This document shows, piece by piece, positions 1-11,054 of a stretch of 64,000 nucleotides of DNA (position 1 is the first letter of the stretch; each line of letters begins with the position of its first letter). Below the pieces are notes generated by a model, which saw only the letters and a list, made by a program, of their open reading frames with translations, ran no database searches and had not been told where the DNA came from. A program made the translations under genes and the position numbers. Where the stretch lies: contig NC_089723.1 in the NCBI RefSeq assembly GCF_035083965.1, forward strand, positions 6,595,501 through 6,659,500, in the 5' to 3' direction. Origin of the DNA: Branchiostoma lanceolatum (Eukaryota; Chordata; Leptocardii; Amphioxiformes; Branchiostomatidae).

Positions 1-213
1 CATCCTTCATGCGATGAACGTGGACTAAAACTCTTCAAGGCTATGCTGTCGCCTGAGCACCATCTCCATGTCCTTGTTCCCCTCCGGCGTTCGACTGCTA
101 CAGGCAGACAGCTGAGAAATAGTAACACTTTCACTCTGCCAACAGCCAGGACTCAGCGACTGAACAAGTCATTCCTTTACTGTGTCATAAGACTCTATAA
201 TGAAAATGCCTGA
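1..213 (+). pseudogene. C-terminal end of a LINE (CR1/L2-like non-LTR retrotransposon) ORF
   Basis: Frame 1 is open from the window edge to a TGA at 211-213, giving 70 residues. It contains the motifs KLFKAMLSPEHHLH, LVPLRRSTATGRQLRN and LPTARTQRLNKSFLYC. The pattern of LPxxRTxRxxxSF followed by a short IRLYN end is what I know from the extreme C terminus, downstream of the reverse transcriptase, of CR1/L2-type LINEs. The rest of the element lies left of the window, so I cannot tell whether it is full length. It is followed directly by a 3' UTR-like stretch to about 405. The family level (CR1, L2 or related) is inference. Confidence 0.6.
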
Positions 214-405
214 CCCACGGCTGTCCCGTTTTGGTCCTGATGTAAATGTGTTAATGTAAATGAAATGGTATATATTATGTGAAACTGTTAGTATTGATTT
301 TAAAATGAACGCTTGTACAAATCGGAACACAATTCAGGGAGGCATTAGCTAATCCCTGCTTTTGTACGATTTGTGTTGAATTGAATAAACAATCAAATAC
401 TAGCC
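214..405 (+). mobile_element. LINE 3' untranslated tail
   Basis: AT-rich noncoding DNA after the LINE stop codon, ending in GAATTGAATAAACAATC. A similar GAATAAACAATAT end occurs near 16107 downstream of another LINE remnant. It contains a self-complementary pair around TTGTACAAATCG and CGATTTGTG (about 313-385) that could form a 3' stem-loop. The right border is estimated. Confidence 0.45.
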
Positions 406-659
406 AGCGAAGTCTGCGCTGCCTGAGCAGGGTGAACATGGTAGGTAGGCCGGTGTTCAGGAATTATCGGTCCCCCAGGAAAATCGGTCCCCAATCCATG
501 GTGGGCGTGGCCTAAAAAGTACGAAGGCCCACAGGGCCAAAGACATAGATATCATCCACAAACACTGTATTTGAATTGAATACTTAATGCCAAATGTATG
601 AATTGTAAGAAGGTGGGACGGACATTGTCCACAAACACAAATATGAACGTTTCATCAAC

Positions 660-1800
660 AAAAAGTATCAGTTTTTGGCCATTGCAGGGACACATTTTCC
701 CGGGGTAGCCAGGATTTCCGGTCCCCTCATAGGAAAGTCAACAACTCTTCTCCTAGTAGTGATGCATTTGGAAAAATACTTTATTCTTAAATTACTTTAA
801 CTTGAGTTGATGCTCTTAACACAAAAATATAAACGTTTCAGGGACGTCGGACAACAGTCTCTGCATTTGTCCATTGAGGGAATTCAGGGGAAGGGGACTC
901 ATTTTCCCGGGGTAGATCTAGCCGGGATTTTCGGTCCCCTCATAGAAAAGTCAACAACGCTTCTTCTGATGAACTTGGAAGCTTCTTTATCAACTTCAAG
1001 GCGCTTATCGGAAGATTTAACACAACTATAAAGGTTTCAAAAGCAAAAAAATCTCAGGATTTGGCCATTGAGGGATTTCAGGGGAAGGGGACACATTTTC
1101 CCGGGGTAGATCTAGCCAGGATTTTCGGTCCCCTCATAGCAAAGTCAACAACGATGGACTTGGAAATTGTTTGTCAACTTAAGGGACGCTTCTCTGAAGA
1201 ATTAGCACAACTATAAATTTAAACGTTTCAAAAGCAAAAAAATCTCAGGATTTGGCCATTGAGGGATTTCAGGGGAAGGGGACACATTTTCCCGGGGTAG
1301 ATCTAGCCGGGATTTTCGGTCCCCTCATAGCAAAGTCAACAACGCTTCTTATGATGGACTTGGAAATTGTTTGTCAACTTAAGGGACGCTTCTCTGAAGA
1401 ATTAGCACAACTATAATCGTTTCAAAAGCAAAAAAATCTCAGGATTTGGCCATTGAGGGGATTTCAGGGGAAGGGGACACATTTTCCCGGGGTAGATCTA
1501 GCCGGGATTTTCGGTCCCCTCATAGGAAAGTCAACAACGCTTCTTATGATGGACATGGAAATTGTTTTTCAACTTGAAGACGCTTCCCCGAAGACTAAAC
1601 ACAACTATAAACGTTTCAAAAGCAAAATGTCTTAGGATTTGGCCATTGAGGGGATTTCAAGGGAAGGGGACACATTTTCCCGGGGTACCCGGGATTTTCG
1701 GTCCCCTCATAGGAAAGTCAACAACGCTTCTCCTGATCCATTTGGAAACCTGTTTTTAGACTTAAAGACGCTTCTCTGAAGACTTAACACAACTATAAAC
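660..1800 (+). repeat. ~190-bp tandem units, forward arm of the foldback element
   Basis: About six units share a core GGATTTCAGGGGAAGGGGAC, then TTTTCCCGGGGTAGATCTAG, then TTTTCGGTCCCCTCATAG and GTCAACAACGCTTCT. Starts lie near 680, 880, 1075, 1255, 1450 and 1645. The GGTCCCC motif repeats the terminal motif, so the units look like amplified terminal sequence. Confidence 0.8.
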
Positions 1801-2480
1801 GTTCAATCTCCTCAATGGCCAAATACTGAGACTTTTTGCTTTTGAAATGTTTATAGTTGTGTCAGGTCTTCAGAGAAGCGTCTTCAAGTTGAAAAACAAG
1901 CGCCTAGGGTCAAGATAAGACAAAATGTTGACTTTCCTATGAGGGGACCGAAAATCCCGGCTTAACCCCGGCCCGGGAAAATGTGTCCCCTTTACCTAAA
2001 GTCCCCTCAATGGCCAAATGCTGAGACTTTTTGCTTCTGAAACGTTTATAGTTGTGTTAGGTCTTCAGAGAAGCGTCTTCAAGTTGAAAAACAGGTTTCC
2101 AAGTGCATCAGAAGAGACGTTGTTGACTTTCCTATGAGGGGACCGAAAATCCCGGTTTTACCCCGGCCCGGGAAAATGCTGAGACTTTTTGCTTTTGAAA
2201 TGTTTATAGTTGTGTTATGTCTTCAGAGAAGCGTCTTCAAGTTGAAAAACAGGTTATCAAGTGCATCAGAAGAGACGCTGTTGACTTTCGAATTAGGGGA
2301 CCGAAAATCCTGGCTACCCTGGCCCGGGAAAATGTGTCCCCTTGAGATGAAATAGCACAATGGCCAAAACCCTTTGAAAAGTTCATATCAATTTTCATAG
2401 AATCGTCTTTAAGTTGAAAATTAGGGTCCGAAGTAGACCAGAGGACGACTGTTTCAACTTTACTATGAGGGGACATTATT
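1801..2480 (-). repeat. ~175-190-bp tandem units, reverse arm of the foldback element
   Basis: About four units in the opposite orientation to the preceding array, marked by CTATGAGGGGACCGAAAATC followed by CGGCCCGGGAAAATG. They lie near 1940, 2130, 2300 and 2470. The turning point of the palindrome is close to 1800, where the forward unit ends in AACTATAAACG and the reverse unit begins with CTCAATGGCCAAAT. Confidence 0.8.
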
Positions 2481-2635
2481 TGTCGACAATGTCGGCAGTG
2501 TAGAATTGTTATGTTACAACCTATGTTGTTGTGGGCCTTCGTACTTTTAGGCCACGCCCACCAGTCTCAAATGTGGACCAATGGCAGGAGGGGGACCGAT
2601 TTTCCCGGGGGGACCGATAATTCCTGAACACCGGC

Positions 2636-3749
2636 ACCGGACAGCACTTTGGTGTTGGTCACTTTTTCCTTCCATGATGGTTAGTAGGTCACCAAGAATT
2701 AACTGTGGTTTTATCACCAGCATGTTTGTTTTGCTTGTTACAGGCAGTTTGCGTAGCAAAACCTTTGTTGGATGCCGTTGGCATGTGTGGTGGCCGCCAT
2801 GTTGATTTGGTAACGTCGCAGGGTAGCCATACCATTTCATTGGGAGGGGTGTGTTTTTTTGGAGTCACTAGCGTTCTCTCTATTTTCAACAAATCGGCAC
2901 ACAACTATCACACATTCAGCTCAAATAAAAAGAAAAATTCAATATCAATTCATATTCATAAAAAGAGCCCGTAACCTAACATAGCAAACCTGAAGTATAT
3001 GTAGCACAAATACTTAACTCTAGTTTTTTTATTGCTTTTCGCTCGGTCACTTCATTCCCTTCCTCGTTGAGTTCAAACAATCATGCGCACGTTTATAACA
3101 TTGTTTCCACGCGATCGACTCTTTATGGATGACTCATTTCGTGCAACCTACAGGGTCCCTTGGCGCTGTTTCACAATTTGGACCTAGGCCAGCCCAATTG
3201 AGCAGCCGATCGCCAAAACAGAATATTTTAAACCTCTTTGTGTAGTTATGGCTGCATTCAATTGGCAAATGTCCTGAATCGATTTGTGGAGCACATTTTC
3301 TGCCCAGGAAATTGAGCAATACGGAAAGAAATAATGACACAGTCAGATGATGACAATTATGTTGTGAACTTGGTAATATCAGCTTTAAATACTGTTGGGC
3401 AAGTTTTAACAATGATAGATTTCCCTCTAGATTGCGATCAGTAAAACAGTACTGACTTTTAAGTTCTTCCATTCATTTTAAGTGTTGCTTTATGACTTAC
3501 GTTACGTTGCATTACGTCACTATACGTTTTCGTGGTAACACTGGCAATCAGCCGATGTCTTCACTCTTGCAATATACATGTATTTATTTCACACATGGCT
3601 CCAATCTACTAGATTCATTATTGAAAGCACACTGACGTATACTACGATGCAGTATTAACAATCACATGAATTCTTAATACGTTCAGGAGGCTTAGGATTC
3701 AACCGTTACACTTTGTACTTGACATAGCTATAGCAATAGTTGCCGACTC
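2636..3749. other. No gene recognised
   Basis: Unique-looking AT-rich sequence. A 112-codon minus-strand open frame lies at 3134-3472, but its predicted product matches no family I know, has no domain signature and has no visible splice context, so I do not call it a gene. Confidence 0.5.
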
Positions 3750-3752
3750 TTA

Positions 3753-3998
3753 AGCCCCCCTCTCACTGGACCCGCGGCACGCTGGCGGCGTTGCTGCGGC
3801 TGATCGAATTGACAAAGCACTCAACGAATTTCATCGACAAAAAACGAATCAATTTAAGCTTTGTGTTTTGTTGTCTTTTTGGTCATACTTGTACGTTTTG
3901 AATGATATTCCCATTATAAATTCAAGGTTAACGCAAATCCAGTTTAGGACGCAGCGATGACGCCAGCGTGCCGCGGGTCCAGTGAGAGGGGGGGGGCT
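3753..3998 (+). mobile_element. Harbinger-like MITE, family A, copy 1
   Basis: A 246-bp element with inverted ends AGCCCCCCTCTCACTGGACC and its complement, followed inward by a GC-rich stretch (CGCGGCACGCTGGCGGCG against CGCCAGCGTGCCGCG). It is flanked by the 3-bp duplication TTA (3750-3752 and 3999-4001). Related copies lie at 45887 and 52507. Three-base TTA/TNA duplications are typical of PIF/Harbinger elements; the assignment rests on that and not on a transposase. Confidence 0.85.
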
Positions 3999-4882
3999 TT
4001 ACGAACAGCTTCTATTTTAGTTTTAAGCATGAAAAACATTGGGTTTGCCGTACGGAAAGTTTATAATACAAACTTACTAAGTAGGCAATATTGACATGAC
4101 CTACTTTTCGCAATCAAACGTCTTTTATTGCATCTTTGCTGATGGAGGTTTCTTGTTCCAACCTCATAGCACGAAGTTTAATTCAATAGCCCTGCTATAC
4201 GTGATTTGCGAACAGGTAGACCAAATTACATTCCTTTGAAAATCAATGATAAGTAGATGTATAAGTGGGTTTACCATGGAGACGCCGTGTCCAAGGATCT
4301 TGATGTTTAAGAAATTTGCTTTTTCGACGTTACTTTTCATTAGGAAAGTGGAGTAAAAACCAGGTCAATCGTTATGGGACTGTAACGAGAGACGCTTTGG
4401 TAGAGTGATGGATTAAGACTCAAGAGCCAATCACCCGTAGGGCAAGCGCGGCATATTTTACTCGATTGAGTAAATGCATGTTGTTGCAGGCACACCATAT
4501 GTCAGGGTGTGCTCCAAAAGCCGGAAATGTTTTCCAGAAAAGAAATGGTAGTCACATAACAGTATATTATTCTCCGTCAATGCGTTAAAGAGGTGTTGTT
4601 TCACATTTATGGTCCTTTTTTGACAGGTGAAGTAGACACTGACTTATAATGTTGTAGTTAACGCTTGACTAATGCGGCGCGACCTTGCTCGGACTTAATT
4701 TGCATTTAATTGATATTCACAATACCGCCAAAGACTACTCTATCATTATTCTACGTTTCTGTAATCTGCAACATGTTTTATTGCTTCCAGCAAAAATGGA
4801 GGGCTTTGTTTTTGGGAGCGTTCGTGTGTGTGTGTCCGTCTGTGTGTCTGTGAACACGATAACTCGAGAATGCCTCGGTGAA

Positions 4883-5257
4883 TTGTTTTGATATGTGTTA
4901 TGCGGATAGGACCTCAAAATGATTGGATTTGGGGCCTCCTAGCGGCTATCATGGAACTACAGGGGCGTTTTTGTTAAAATCTTTTAAAGAGAATAACGAA
5001 CGGATTATCATGATTTGGTGTCTGCTTTACTGATTATCTTTTACTTGTCATGGTTTAATTTACACATTGTTTTGATATGTGTTGTGCGGATAGGATCTCA
5101 AAATGATTGGATTTGGGGCCTCCTAGCGGCTTAATTATGGAAGTGCAGGGGTTTTTCTGTTTAAATCTTTTAAAGAAGATAACTAAAACAACTTTTTTTT
5201 CATGATTTGGTGTCTGCTTCACTGATCGTCTTTTGCTTGATATGGTTTGATTTACAC
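4883..5257 (+). repeat. Two tandem ~184-bp copies of a dispersed repeat
   Basis: The segment beginning TTGTTTTGATATGTGTTATG recurs at 5067. Both contain CTCAAAATGATTGGATTTGG and GGGGCCTCCTAGCGGCT and end in GGTTTAATTTACACA or close variants. The GGGCCTCCTAGCGGCT part relates it to a family also seen near 36075, 44315 and 55065. Confidence 0.7.
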
Positions 5258-5810
5258 AATCTATGTAGGCAAACTTTGCAATCTAATTATGTTATAATAG
5301 TTGATAGATATCAAACTTATCTATGAAAATGAATAACTGAGATGTTAATCTTTCATTCGATCCGATAAAGTTTCCATCCGTGATTTGATATATGCAATTG
5401 AGATAATACAGATATAATACAATGCAGACGCTGACATTTTACAAAACAACTCATAGGTTATGACGAATGATTTTATTATTTCATGGTCGTTCGTTTTCCC
5501 GGGGGCACATTTACCGTTCTCCCCACAACCTCTCATTCTCATTCATCGCACTTTTGGCAATAAAACATTCTAACTACCAGTGACATGAATGACGGGATAA
5601 AAACTATTTGTCATCGGGAATGTTAGACTACGGTAATGTAGGTTTTGTGTGGGTGGTACTAGTGTGAATGATTATGTTACACTAGGCGCACTTTTCTTTG
5701 ATTCAATCATAATACGGTGAGTAGTTTCAGAGCAGGGTTTTCACATATGACAAGTATTGTTACCATACCTTTGTATAGTATGCCAGGCTCTATAGCCATG
5801 AAAACTAAGT

Positions 5811-5890
5811 TACTGTAAATGCAGAAATGTTCGCGGTCTTCGCGGTATGCTCTACGAGGTGAACTTAAAACCACCTCGAAATGAATAAAA
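5811..5890 (+). mobile_element. TACTGTAAATGCAG MITE, truncated copy
   Basis: It begins TACTGTAAATGCAGAAATG followed by TTCGCGG, as in the complete copy at 10878-11054. An internal AAAACCACCTCG follows, but no matching right end is present. Confidence 0.6.
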
Positions 5891-6850
5891 CAAGAGCTTT
5901 TAAAAAAAGCTGGCGTTTCGGCTACGTTTATAAGTGTGAATTGTCTTTTCCCTTTACTTGAAGTAAAATCTGCCAGAGGAAGTCACTCAAGGGCTGTTCA
6001 GTCTATAAGAAAAATTGTCATTTTGGGAAATGAGTACTGTTTTAATAGAGAAAGGCAGATTGGGGAAAGCAATTTTGAAGTTACGTCACTTAACTTAAGT
6101 GCTTTTGAAAAAGCTGGTCTTGGCCTACAACTTGTGCTTATTTGTAAAATGTATAATAGGCTCATTATAAAAGCTATCAATGTAATTATGTACATGGCAC
6201 GCAATAAAACATAAAATTTGAAAAAGCACCATTGAATCATCAGCACTATGGTAATTAAGTGAAATAGAAGTTCATAACAGCTAAGGTTCTATCTAAAATG
6301 ACTACCAAATGTCAAACAAATCAACAGCTACCTCATCCGTATTATTCTGGTTTCCGCATTTACAACATTTCTTCCTTATTTTCCTGGGTAATTTTGCTAA
6401 AATTCATGAAAATTCCCATAGTTTTGTGCCGAGGGGCGCCACTTTCCACGTCCGTGTTGTCTGAATGAAGTCGATACTGAACAATGGAGCATTTGCTACT
6501 GTAACAAAGAATCGCTGTTTTGCAAACAACATCAAGAGCCTCTGTTTACATCGGGGATAGAAGTTTAGTGGCGAGTGTTTTGCAAGAATCATCTTACCGC
6601 GCATAGGAGCCGCTGCACGGTATTTTCCATTACAATGAACAAAAAATTCGAATGCCGGGTTTGGAATCTATGAAGTCCTGTTCATAAGACAAAGGCCTTG
6701 TATATATTAAATGAATATTTAAAAATAACAAATATAAAATATTTCTTTATTTATTAATGAAAAAAATGATATTCATAAATATGATATTGATAGATTAATA
6801 TAATATCAATATATATTTTTGATATTCAATATCTAAAAAGAAAAAAAAAA
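5891..6850. other. Gene-free, AT-rich stretch
   Basis: No coding signal stands out. 6700-6850 is dominated by A/T runs, with several near-repeats of GATATTCAATATC-type palindromes. Confidence 0.5.
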
Positions 6851-6852
6851 TT

Positions 6853-6925
6853 CATGCACGGACACGAACCCGAATCTTCTGGGTCCGAAGTGCTTCGCGT
6901 TGCCAGATCGGCCAAGCTGCGGTAC
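6853..6925 (-). pseudogene. tRNA-Arg(TCG)-like pseudogene or SINE head
   Basis: On the minus strand the order is a D-arm-like TTGGCCGATCTGGCAACGC, an anticodon loop CTTCGGA (anticodon TCG), AGAAGATT, then a T-arm-like GGGTTCGTGTCC, and shortly after a run of ten T on that strand that would stop Pol III. The anticodon loop, AGAAGATT and T-loop order are those of eukaryotic tRNA-Arg(TCG). The acceptor and anticodon stems pair poorly, so I call it a pseudogene. Confidence 0.4.
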
Positions 6926-7314
6926 GTATTTATTCACTTTGGACGTAATGCTATAACCTCACTATATGGTATCATTTATGCCGATTTTTGCTCGTTTTCT
7001 TGACGAAATCATTTTTTTTCTTCTGCAATCTTGTGGAATAGATGTAATATGGTCATTTTTCAGGATATCAAAGTCTGAAACCACAATGCAATGATATTTC
7101 CGAACAGTTGTAGCAGTTACATGCGGTCGCCGTCCTGTGTCACATGCAAATCTAGCGTGCCTGCCTTTTCGTGCTCTCTTGCCATATAAGGCAACGGCTA
7201 TACAAGGATTTGAGAACGTATTGCCATATAAGGTCTTATTGTGGGCGACACAGTGTTGAACCAAGCTTCCCTGGTCCTTGCTTGAAGGTAAAAGCCAGGA
7301 CAATGCGTTCCGGC

Positions 7315-7646
7315 GCGCATGCGCCGAAACGCAAAAACTATTTTTACACAACCAAGAGATTTATTCCACCGACGTTTCGGTGACCATCTGTCGCCTTCTT
7401 TAAGGCAATTCTGACTAGTTCACATTGTAATGCAGCACAGGTGTTGCTGCTTGTACATAATGAGATGCATTCCCGAACGCAAAATATTTACATATGTACA
7501 ATCACAGGAGATGACATCACTATGCGGTCCCAAACGTACAGAAGTGTAACACATACACAACTATCGATCAAAAAACAATGCAACGATTATTATCTATTTC
7601 TTAAGGATTCGGTCCCAAACGTTCCTATATCCCCCCTCATCACTGT
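7315..7646 (-). mobile_element. 3' tail of a Penelope-like element
   Basis: Read on the minus strand, this follows the stop of the Penelope-like ORF fragment. It includes GAAGGCGACAGATGGTCACC, GAAACGTCGGTGGAATAAAT and CTCTTGGTTGTG. Tails of the form 'GACAGATGG…GAAACGTCGG' are familiar downstream of Penelope-like ORFs in invertebrates. A related ACAACCAAGAGATTTATTC occurs at about 29634. Confidence 0.5.
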
Positions 7647-7805
7647 TCATGACTGGAGTGGATTTCCCGATCCATACAGCCTCTTAATCCAACGTGTTAG
7701 TCTATTGTCCTCCCTGTCTATCACTTTGGCTCCATCCCAGTCTATTGCACGGTTGTTTCTCATGATTTGGTCTGTCACTGCTGATTTGTTGAATTGTTTT
7801 TTGCC
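7647..7805 (-). pseudogene. Penelope-like element ORF, C-terminal fragment
   Basis: The minus strand encodes 52 residues plus a stop (TGA at 7649-7647), including KKQFNKSAVTDQIMRNN, AIDWDGAKVIDRED and RLTRWIK. The spacing of KSAVxDHxxxxxHxIDWxxxKVIDRE followed by RxxxIKE is the conserved stretch near the C-terminal GIY-YIG endonuclease region of Penelope-like retroelements; the assignment is by memory of the family. Upstream in its reading direction it is cut by sequence with the TTCGCGG MITE signature (about 7820-7920). It is a decayed fragment: RT and catalytic endonuclease parts are missing. Confidence 0.6.
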
Positions 7806-7819
7806 CTCCTAACCACTCG

Positions 7820-7920
7820 TCTACTATTGTCTCAAACGCGAACTTAAAATCACCGCGAACACGCCATTTTCTCCCAACCGCGAAATTAAAACCACGCGAA
7901 TTTAAATGCATGCAGTATAT
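7820..7920. mobile_element. Fragment of the TACTGTAAATGCAG MITE
   Basis: Contains CTACTATTGTCTCAAACGCG, AAAATCACCGCGAAC and AAAACCACGCGAA, matching the right half of the complete copy at 10878-11054, with a degraded terminus. Confidence 0.5.
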
Positions 7921-8625
7921 TACTTTTATATCGACACAACATCTGCGTTACATTAGTTTAGATTTATGCAAACGTTATTTTGATATTTGGCCTTTAGTTG
8001 GCTCAATCAATCATCACTACGCTGCATCAGAGAAGCAGAGAGATTGAACAGTTTCGCTCTCATGGCAGCCGGGAACCTTATCCACCTTTGAAACCTAGGT
8101 GTTAACTAACTTCTCACGTCATTTTCCGGTCCTCCCACGGCTACGCACTTCAAATTATGCTGCGTAAAAGTAGCCTCCACCAGGCCCTCTTACGGGCGTA
8201 TGGATCGTAAAATTTGGCAGAAAATGGAATAATTAGCCAGTAGAGTCAGTCCATGGTGAAGATCACATTTCGCCCGCGAAACCCTGGCAAATGTTCTTCC
8301 AACAGCTGGCGTAGTTAGTCTGGTAGAGACTAGCGTAAAATACGTTTTAACAAATAGGCGACAGTCTTGGAGGCCCGGAAATTTCAATTCTGGACATGCA
8401 CACCGGGAACTAAGTTTATGTCTCTATCTTACCATTAGCATGCGGCGCTGCAGTAGGTATTATTCGCCTTTGTCATCAGACACTGAATTGATGCAGGCAC
8501 TGAAGCCAGCTAAGCAGGGACGATTCATCACCGAAGATCCGAGCCTTGATGGTCTAATCAGCAGATTTCCTTCAAACGACCACATCGCTATGCGCTTACC
8601 GACATTTTTGGAACGTTTGACGTGG

Positions 8626-8994
8626 TACAGTGAATGCAGAAATGTTCGCGGGGATTTGATTTCGCGGTAGGGAGAAAATGGAGTGTTCGCGGCGGTTTTG
8701 AGTTCATGTTTGAAACAATGATCGCGCTTCTGTCACACAATGGAACGGCTTTTCGCGGTGATTTCAATTTCAATTTATTTATTTAACCAGGGTACATCTC
8801 AGACCTACAGATTTACTTTTCAGATAACCCTGGGCACAAACATTGAAAAATACCATCAGGGAAAGACAAACACAGGTATATAACGTTAATCTACAGACGT
8901 ATAGAACCGTGATCACAGTATCAAGTTCGCGGTAAAGCGTTCACCGCGAAACCCGCGAACATAAAACCACCGCGAACCTTTCTGCATTACAATA
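8626..8994. mobile_element. TACTGTAAATGCAG MITE, copy with a nested insertion
   Basis: The left end is TACAGTGAATGCAGAAATG plus TTCGCGG; the right end is CCACCGCGAACC plus TTTCTGCATTACA. Between about 8765 and 8890 it contains a different repeat beginning TTTATTTATTTAACCAGGG, with an inverted ACCCTGGGCAC partner, which looks like a nested insertion. Confidence 0.6.
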
Positions 8995-9910
8995 TTTCCT
9001 ATCTGTAAAAAATCACTGGTTTGTAGGGTTACGTATTTGGTAAAAACGTAATACAAAGTCATAGCTACCAAACTAACTGTACTACGTGAGCCTTTTCTGG
9101 AATGCCAATGGAATGAGCTATCTTCACCTCTCGTGAAAAAATGTACCGACAGAGCCGGATTCGAGTGTACTCGTCAAAACCTGCCGAGGGCATGCTACAT
9201 AGTCACGCACAGTGAGTTCATAATAGGAAAGCTGTCAGTAATTTATCACCAGATCAAGTACTGAATAAGATATCTCTACCAACAGGAGGGAGATCAGGAA
9301 AGACCTTGCCATACACAGAGAACATCCAGGATATTACGTGAACTCGCTTGCCACAACCATATAGCACAAAACGGATGTTACTCAGTAAAAGCTTTGTATG
9401 CGCAGAGCACACGTGAACCAAATTTGCCGGTTACGTCAGCGGTTGGAGTTAAGGGAAGGGCATGGTCCGTATTATCACGCTGGCTTAAACAAAGTAATCG
9501 ATTGATGCTGCCTCTACGTTTACATACGTGTTATAGCTTACACTAGCTGTGCCTAAAGCAAGTCTCAATATCCATTTTATTAGGCAAGGCTATCGCCGGT
9601 CGTTCGAAACAGATATGCAGCAAAACGTTGTATTGCCAATGTGAAGTCACCAATTTGTGATAGAGAGGCAACGTTAAAAATTATTAGCATGAAATATTTC
9701 TAGAAGATAATACCTGGAAGTGCTACTGAGTCGTGAAATATTTCTAACATTTTGAATATGTGCACGTTTTTGTTTCTCTCATAAAAACTTTATCTTTAAC
9801 ACAACGTTTCCAACAATATGTCAGTCTATAATAACCATATAATACACATACGACTGTAACACCAAATGACCAACGAGGTGGTATAAAGCTTATGCTGTAC
9901 CTTCAGTCGT
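8995..9910. other. No gene recognised
   Basis: Sequence without long open frames, splice-bounded coding segments or recognisable repeats. Confidence 0.5.
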
Positions 9911-9939
9911 ATTTTGCTGAAAGCTAGACCAATCAATAC

Positions 9940-10430
9940 GAAGTGTTATAGATTATCCTCCCCCAAAATTAAAGATGAAAATGCCCACTGCAGTTCCAAA
10001 CAAGCTGCTAGGGGGACCAAATTCACACATCTTCCTTCCTGCTTCAAGAGCTATCTACTACTTAAAAATCAAAAGTCCCTCTGCAGTACCGTAGGTAGTT
10101 ACTAGGAGGCTCATTATCAAACTTGACCTTTTTTTTAACCCCCATCAACCCATCAAATTTTATTGCGATCCACCAAATGCTTCGTGAGTTACACCGCGAA
10201 CAAACCAACCAACAAGTACAAAATGTCCACTGCATTACGGATTGCACCCGCCAGATGGCCCATTTTCGAAAATGACCTTCATCTTTACAACATAAACTTA
10301 CTTACCAAAAATCATAAACATCCGTTCATGGCATCAAGGGTTATACCGCGCACATCGGTCACTCCACAATTTCGATCAAACATATACTCTTCTGCCTACG
10401 GCGAAGGCAATGACAGGTATTATATCAGGA
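9940..10430 (-). repeat. Degenerate copies of the GGGGCCC dispersed repeat family
   Basis: Contains CACTGCAGTTCCAAACAAGC with TGCTAGGGGGACCAAATT and further GCAGTAC and GGAGGCTCATTATC blocks. These resemble, in reverse orientation, the GGGCCCCCTAGCGGCTT part of copies at 36070 and 44440. Confidence 0.4.
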
Positions 10431-10557
10431 ACGACACTATATTCAGAATTACCCATGTAATATTATTATCAAGCCTGTGTGTTACGCCGGGTATACAGAT
10501 ACAGACCAGAAGTAAATAACATATGTACACCGTTTCCCGCTTAAAGATGTCGTGTGT

Positions 10558-10650
10558 TCAATTAGGTTTGCTAATCAAATAGGTTTGCTAATCAATTAGC
10601 TTTGCTAATTAATCAAGATTGCTAGTCAATTAAGTTTGTAACCAATTAGC
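10558..10650 (+). repeat. Short degenerate tandem repeat
   Basis: Four to five units of about 20 bp containing (G)GTTTGCTAATCAA(A/T)TAG. Confidence 0.7.
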
Positions 10651-10877
10651 ATTTTGTTAAAACATTTCCGAGCAGGACAAGGCCTTTTAGAAATGCAAGT
10701 TATCGCCCTAACATTCAATTTGGTAAAGACGTCAAAGCAAAGGTTGCCGCACTTTCTTTGCGCCTACGCATTGCCTACGTTTAGCATGGAAAATTCCAGA
10801 CTTCTAAACAATCCAAAGGGCCTGGATTCAATTATAATGAGTGTCACGAACGTTAATGGTCTTCACTCTTAAAGTAT

Positions 10878-11054
10878 TACTGTAAATGCAGAAATGTTCG
10901 CCGTGGTTTTAGTTCGCGGATTTCGCGGTGCACTCTATATATATACCGCAAACTCAAAACCACCGCGAAAATCCGTTCCATTGTGTGACTGTGGTGCTAC
11001 TATTGTCTCAAACGCGAAATCAAAACCACCGCAAACATTTCTGCATTTACAGTA
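10878..11054. mobile_element. TACTGTAAATGCAG MITE, complete copy
   Basis: A 177-bp element with inverted ends TACTGTAAATGCAGAAATG and CATTTCTGCATTTACAGTA. The interior is rich in TTCGCGG and CCACCGCGAA. Ends starting TA are consistent with Tc1/mariner-type insertion at TA, but a TA duplication cannot be separated from the terminus itself. Confidence 0.75.

Larger units (their letters stand above)
449..2635. mobile_element. Foldback-type DNA transposon with terminal inverted repeats
   Basis: The left end (449 onward) starts GCCGGTGTTCAGGAATTATC. The right end, read on the other strand from 2635, starts with the same 20 bases. Complementarity continues through a GGTCCCC-rich part and a second block containing GGGCGTGGCCTAAAA (about 503-517, matched at about 2547-2562). 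The interior is a run of ~190-bp units in direct orientation up to about 1800, then units in reverse orientation to about 2480, so the whole element can fold on itself. No transposase is encoded; the short ORFs are translations of the repeats. I could not find a clear target-site duplication. Confidence 0.75.

Noticed and set aside
3134-3472. 112-codon minus-strand frame
   Set aside because: No recognisable family, domain or splice context, and isolated in repeat-rich DNA.
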